NCBI RefSeq assembly: GCF_030867095.1
Contig: NC_081825.1
Span: forward strand, 50,768,501-50,832,500
DNA from: Alligator mississippiensis
Taxonomy: Eukaryota > Chordata > Crocodylia > Alligatoridae
Length of the DNA: 64,000 bases
Reading direction: 5' to 3'
Made by a program: the position numbers and the translations under genes. Positions 58,902 through 64,000 of the stretch are shown piece after piece. The notes beneath the pieces are model-generated. The model did not search any database and was not told where the DNA came from. It saw only the letters and a program-made list of their open reading frames with translations. Position 1 is the first letter of the stretch. Each line of letters starts with the position of its first letter.

Positions 58902-59285
58902 CATGGGTTTCAAAGTTATGATCCTCAACCCAAATCTGGCTCATGGAGCTGTCGTCCAGCCTGTGGGATTCCCTATAGGGCCAAAAATTTGGCAGCAGGA
59001 CAAGTCATGGTAGAGTTGCAGCAATTAATGCTGCTGCAGCTTGTCCCACCATCAAAATGTTCAGCTCACTGAGGAACCCCACTGGCCACAGTGTGGAGCA
59101 AGCGGCGTCATCTGGCCCATGGACCTACCTCTACAGTCAGGAATTTAATAGTGGGAGGAATGATGGTTGCCTTGGCTCCATCAGTCACAGCAATTAACAC
59201 CACCACCAAATTTCCAACCCTGAAGGCAGCCTTATGGGCCAGAAGACAGGGCCCCCAAGCAAGCTAGATAAATTTGACATCCTTG
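58902..59285. mobile_element. hAT-type element with perfect 8-bp duplication
   Basis: Flanked by ATTTAAAG on both sides (58894-58901 and 59286-59293). Ends CATGGGTTTCAAAG and, reversed, CAAGGATGTCAAATTT. The interior includes AATCTGGCTCATGGAGC near the left end, shared with other elements of this type. Confidence 0.75.
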
Positions 59286-59361
59286 ATTTAAAGAGTTAAG
59301 ACAGGTACAGAGGCAGGCATTCTGAGAACGTACCATGGAAAAAAATATCAATAGCTTAGAG

Positions 59362-59977
59362 CAGCAACTCCCAAACTATGGGTTATGACCCCAAATGGGG
59401 TTGCGATAAATGTGCAACCTGAGATTTCTGCGCCCACAGCGGGGTTGCAGGGCTGCAGCCAGGCAAGACCAGCTCCAGGCAGGAGCCACCTCTGTGGCCC
59501 AGTGAGTGGGTCCACTGTGAGACACTGGAGTGTTGTAACACCATGGCCGCCAAGGTGAGGCACGGCAGCAGTGGTGGCGTGGAATTGTGTCCATGCTGCT
59601 GCTGAGTGAGCAGCAGGAGGCACCTCAGCTTGGCAGCCATGGTGGTGCAATGTGGTACAGTGCTCACTCCCTCCTGTGCCAGGTCCTGAGGGCAGCAGGG
59701 CGGGGAGCCCCAATCCTGGAGCAGGCAGCCCACATCTTCCCCTTGCTCCCCATGGACACTGCTCCGGCAGTGCTGCCCACAGGGGAGGGGACACGGTGGG
59801 GTGGGGGAAGCTGGATTCTGTACTCTACTCCGGCCACAGCAGCTGCCAACTTCTATGGGTGGCACCTGGAAATCAGGTGCTGTTGGGGGGGAGGGAAGGG
59901 CAGAGGGCTGTGGGTGGGGAGTGACGGGCCATGCTGAGGAAATGGGGTCATGCTGAGGAAGAGTTTGGGAAGCACTG
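59362..59977. mobile_element. hAT-type element with 8-bp duplication
   Basis: Flanked by GCTTAGAG (59354-59361) and GCTTAGAA (59978-59985), 7 of 8. Left end CAGCAACTCCCAAACTATGG; right end reversed CAGTGCTTCCCAAACTC. The interior is GC-rich and has ORFs on both strands that look compositional. Confidence 0.8.
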
Positions 59978-60202
59978 GCTTAGAACGTGGGTGGATTTTG
60001 AAAAGGGGGGTCCAGATAATGTTCCTTATATCATACAAACACATATTTTTCTCTAGTTAAAAAGAAACTAGGAACTTTACCAATAAGGTAGGGGCCTCTG
60101 GCTATATTATTTAGTTTAAGATTGAAACAAAACAAAAAAACAACTTTACTGGAATGTGCATTAATTTTCTATATCATATAATAGGTATAAAACCATAATA
60201 AA

Positions 60203-61247
60203 TAGAGGTACATCGATACATCGGTCCAATATTGGATTGGTGCCAATATGAAGAAAATTGTCTATATTGGATATTGTCCCAACGGGGCGATAATTTGGCC
60301 GATAAATGCCCATGCTGTGCAGCTGCAGTGCAGCACAGAGCAGAGCTGGCAGTGTAGGGAGCTGCCCCCAGCTGGTCAGTCAGAAGGGGGGTGGGAAGGG
60401 AAGGAGCATGGGGGGCAGATCAATGCCCCCACAGTGAGGGAGGGGGCAGGCGCTGCACAGCCAAGGCAGGGGGGGTTGTGGGACAGAGGTGTGGTTCATG
60501 GGGGGCTGCTTGCACCCCAGGAGGGCAGAGGGGGGGCAGGGGGAGGGGGAAGGTGTGCCCCTGGATCTGCACAGTGTGGGGCAGGCTGCACCTGCAGGGT
60601 GGAGCCAGAGCCAGCACAGTGTGGCTCTTCTCACAGGGGCAGGGTTTGGAGCAGGCTCCAGCAGTGCTGGGAGGAGGCTGCAGCCACACCAAATTTCACT
60701 GCAGCTAAGCTCCCATCCCTGCGCTGCCTGGCACAGCCCTGGCTGAACGCCTTGCCTCCAACCAAGTGCCAGGAAAAGCCAGGGCTGTGCTGGGTGGTAG
60801 CATGGGGCTGAGAGTAGAGCAAAATCTGGGGTGGCTGCAGCCTCCTCCCAGTGCCCACTCTGAGCCCACACTGTGCAAGAAGTTCCCCGTGCAGTGCCAC
60901 CTCTGGCTCCACCCCACACCTGCAACCTGCCCTGCGCCGTGCAGATCCAGGGGTACCTGCCCTTGTGCACCCACCCTCCCGGTTTGCAAGCAGCGGCGGG
61001 AGCTGCCCCCACCCTACGAGCTGCACCTCTGTCCCACACCCCCTGCACCCCAGTTGGACAGTGCCTGCCTCTGCCCCCTCCCTCACTGTGCGGGGGCACT
61101 GATCTGCCCCCACATCCCTTCCCTCCCCTTCCAACACAAGGGACTTACCAGCTGATGGCAGCTGTATTGGATCAGTATCGGCCGATATGCCTCCTTAAAT
61201 GTCGGCTATTGGTATCAGCCCCCAAAATCTCTATCGGTGCACCCCTA
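60203..61247. mobile_element. Fold-back element with CACCGAT-type termini
   Basis: Left end TAGAGGTACATCGATACATC; right end reversed TAGGGGTGCACCGATAGAG. The 8-bp flanks ATAATAAA and ATACCAAA match at 6 of 8, in keeping with hAT. Subterminal regions are rich in CGGCCGATA/TATCGGCC-type motifs. The GC-rich interior folds back: about 60405-60700 is the inverse of about 60830-61125 (GGCAGATCAATGCCCCCAC against the reverse of GGGGGCACTGATCTGCCCCC). Confidence 0.7.
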
Positions 61248-62942
61248 ATACCAAACTACACAAAAATAAATCAAACTGTTGTTTCTTTTGTCCTGTAGTC
61301 ATTTGAATGAAATGCTCATCTTTTTTTCAGATTCATAAAACAAAAATCAAGCCCATCTTGGGCACCTTGACTGTGCATCCAATGCTTCATTGAAAGTCAT
61401 TTCCATGCTTGAGTTAATGTTCACTTCAGTTAAGGTTTCTACACCTTAGTTAAGGTTTTTAGCTAGAGCTAAAAAACCATCTTCACTGATGTGAGGTAGG
61501 AGCTATGTTACTAGAAGCAGCTAACAGACAGTAGGATTACAGAAGGGTTGGCTTGATAAGTGGAACATCAAGACCATTAAAAAAAGAGAGAGGGCTGTTA
61601 ACACCTATGGAATGAAAAATTTAGAATGAATCAGGTAGATTATAATGGACCATGAAGTCAAGTGACTACTTCATTGCTGCCTGAATAGAAATGCTGTTAT
61701 TACTGCCAGGTAGTTGGTTTTAAATTTTGCATGGACCAGGAATCCAAGGGAGATCAACTGCATGCCTCCTGGATCCACCCCTGGCTTAGGGCACTTTTGT
61801 AACTTTTTCATGACAAAAACATTCTCAATAGCCATCTGTAATCAGCCGTGTCAGTCTCTGGCCAATCTCTTGCCCTTCCCTGGTTGACTAGCCACTGCCG
61901 TACACTTCTGGAGTGACAGTTTGGCTTCCTATGCTGGCTAACAAAAGGTGCCAACTATTCTCGCCTGCCATGACTTTCGTGTTAAAACTTTGTTAAGGGA
62001 GGGAGTTCTTACACCCTACAATTTCGGCTCCCATCAGCCACACAGGCATCGTCAATTGGGGCTCCACCTCCCCTACATCCTACCTAGTGCCAACCTAGTG
62101 CCTGCATCTCTTCTGGAACATGTAAACCACACAGCTCCAGTCAAAGTCCTTAACAACTCTAAATACCATTATTGGTACAATATCTCTGTTGCCCACAAAT
62201 GCTGGGCTGTAGCACTCCTCAATAATTAAGTCCAATAGCCCAGACACGGGCATGGCTATTCAGGGCAGTCCCAAAAAGGGGATCAGAGCATGCAATGAAT
62301 TGTGCTCATTGCTCCCTTACGGTTTTGCCGTCCTCCTTTTTCCCCCTCTTGCTTACAGGGCTCTCTGTGTTCCAGTTCCAGTCGTCTGGCTCTGGCTGCC
62401 ATGTCGGTTCTCTGGATAAGTTTTCTGGCTCCTCCAAGCCAGTCTAGTAGGAAGCCTTCTCTGTGCTGGCTCCCACCAATTGCCCATGTTGGGGCAACCC
62501 TTTGCTGTGTGCTGCTCTTCAGTGTGGGGAACTCACTTCCAGTTCCCCAGCTGTTTAGTTCCAGGCCATTTTTATGCAGGTGTGCCCAATTCATCCCTTC
62601 AAATCAACACCAGCTCATGAAGTGCTTCCATGCCGGTGCCGTTTGTTCTTTTTCCAGCCTCGCCACTGAGGATGCCAACTGGCTCTTTGACTGCTCTGGC
62701 GCTCTCAGTAAGTTTCTAGTTGTGGTAGGTGCCTTCCTCCCTGCCACATGGTCCAATCATACAAGATGCTGAAGGTTGCCTGTAAAATCCCAAGTCCCTT
62801 AGCTCCCACTGGCTTCAATTCATTGGGAGTACTCAAATTGGCATAAAATTAAGCTATGGAATCTAATTTCCAGAAGCAGTACTGCACCTAGAAATCTCAA
62901 GAGAGCTGTGGAAGTTCAGCACCTTTGAGAAACATTTTAAGT

Positions 62943-63112
62943 CAGGGGTGGGGAAAATGCAGCCCATCAGGCCATTCTATTTGGCCCATGGGGCCCCTAA
63001 AAAATTTAGAAAAATTAATATTAATCTGCCCTGGGCTGCCTGTCATGCAGCCCTCAATGGCTTGCCAAAACTCAGTAAGTGGTCCTCTGCCCAAAATAAT
63101 TGCCCGCCCCTG
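62943..63112. mobile_element. Short hAT-type element with 8-bp duplication
   Basis: 170 bp. Left end CAGGGGTGGGGAAAATGC; right end reversed CAGGGGCGGGCAATTATT. Flanks TTTTAAGT (62935-62942) and TTCTAAGT (63113-63120), 7 of 8. Same terminus family as 39508-40157 and the end at 17483. Confidence 0.8.
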
Positions 63113-64000
63113 TTCTAAGTGCTTACTCCAAGTCTGATTTATTGTGTTGGACTGAACCACAGAATATTGACTCATTAAGATGATTTTAATTGAAATGCAA
63201 AAGCCCCTGAAGTGCTGGATGAGTGCTGGGGACTACTGAAAGCCTCTTGTCAAAATTTTGCCACTCATTATTTGTGAATGATTTTCTGGCCTCTGAAAAA
63301 GTCACTGCCTTTTTGGATCCAGCTGAATGACCTGACAATTACAATTTTCATAAATATTTAAACAGCAGATGTTTTGCCTTTTCAAACAGAAAAGAATGCA
63401 CCAAACACATTTTTAATAAATAAGGTTGCCCATTCCTCCTTACTGTATCAATCTCAACCCCCACATTCTCTTCAATAAAACTTAAGTGTTCAGCTTTTAT
63501 TAATAAACTTTTTTTTTTAAAGGAACAAAGCACAAATGCTTCTTGCAAAAGGGCAGCTTAATATAAACTTGTTGTCCTTCTTCCTCAATTGTGAGTGGGA
63601 GAAAGTAGGCTTTATGTAATGAGAAAACAAATTAATAGATAGCTATTTCCAGCCACACACACTTGGGACATAGTATTAGTCAGAAGAGGCATTATACACC
63701 AGGACCCTTCATTAGAGTATTGTTAGCATATCTTTGGGGAAAAGGGCCTGATCATGCAAGGTGCCAAATGCTTGTTGTCTCCATTGTTTCACTAGAAGTC
63801 AATGTGATCATTACCTTAAAAAGGTATTAATTTCAGCCCTAATACAAGAATGCGATAAAATTAACCTACCAAAAAAAGTAAACCAGCTATAGGTAATTGC
63901 AAGTGTAAACATATTTAAAAACAGCCAAACTATATTTAAAGTTGTAACCATATTTCCCAAACTGGGCACACCTCACAATTATCAGTTTTTTTCCTGAATG

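Larger units (their letters stand above)
38384..64000 (-). other. SMIM14: SMIM14 intron, partial, extending off the right edge
   Basis: I searched the minus strand for the first coding exon (MAEGGFDPCECVCSHEHAM-type) and did not find it, so it should lie beyond 64000 and all of this is intron. The repeats are listed separately. Stretches where I see nothing: 40170-43560 (A/T-rich, apparently unique), 45570-46020, 52140-52830, 52950-54090, 54480-56050 except a GAAGG run and an AAAC run near 55870-55895, 56460-58530, 61260-62940 and 63120-64000. Near 56389-56475 there is a short inverted repeat (ATTCAAATCTA/TAGATTTGAAT). Confidence 0.7.

Noticed and set aside
38384-64000. Search for the SMIM14 N-terminal coding exon
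   Set aside because: No minus-strand segment encodes the expected CECVCSHEHAM motif next to a phase-matching donor, so no exon is annotated.

Overview
The window is vertebrate nuclear DNA, most likely crocodilian (a turtle is the main alternative). Two host genes are recognisable, both on the minus strand: UGDH (UDP-glucose 6-dehydrogenase) at the left and SMIM14 (small integral membrane protein 14, C4orf34) over most of the rest. They are neighbours in the same orientation on human chromosome 4, so this is conserved microsynteny. The sauropsid assignment rests on many CR1 LINEs with the ATCTATGAATCTATG-type 3' end, Penelope-like elements, many non-autonomous hAT and Harbinger-like elements, and solo LTRs. 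No prokaryotic feature, tRNA, rRNA or CRISPR array was seen.

Layout: 1-3340 is UGDH intron 2, cut by the window edge. 3341-3509 is UGDH exon 2, which holds the start codon and the Rossmann GAGYVG motif. 3510-6472 is intron 1. About 6473-6505 is a noncoding first exon inside a CpG island (6.1-7.1 kb) with a TATA-like box and GC boxes. 6.5-12.8 kb is intergenic and repeat-rich. 12835-15973 is the inferred SMIM14 3' UTR. The last three SMIM14 coding exons are at 15974-16006, 16588-16736 and 38335-38383. Their phases join correctly and encode the membrane segment and the proline-rich C terminus. The first coding exon was not found and should lie beyond 64000, so 38384-64000 is intron.

The rest is mobile DNA. 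Many boundaries can be fixed from the sequence because target-site duplications survive: 14 bp and 13 bp for Penelope-like elements, 8 bp for hAT elements, 5 bp for two solo LTRs, 3 bp for Harbinger-like MITEs and TA for a Tigger-like element. Notable copies are a CR1 with an 870-codon uninterrupted ORF2, a 5'-truncated Penelope-like element with an intact GIY-YIG endonuclease domain, a degenerate Myb/SANT-like gene near Harbinger-like ends, and several GC-rich fold-back hATs. A 546-bp Tigger-like element carries a complete 72-codon ORF with a canonical PCNA-binding (PIP-box) motif.

Host-gene roles: UGDH makes UDP-glucuronate for glycosaminoglycans and glucuronidation in the cytosol. SMIM14 is a poorly characterised single-pass membrane protein, reported in the ER. 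Nothing here suggests that the two work together beyond being neighbours. All family calls are by eye, without database searches.
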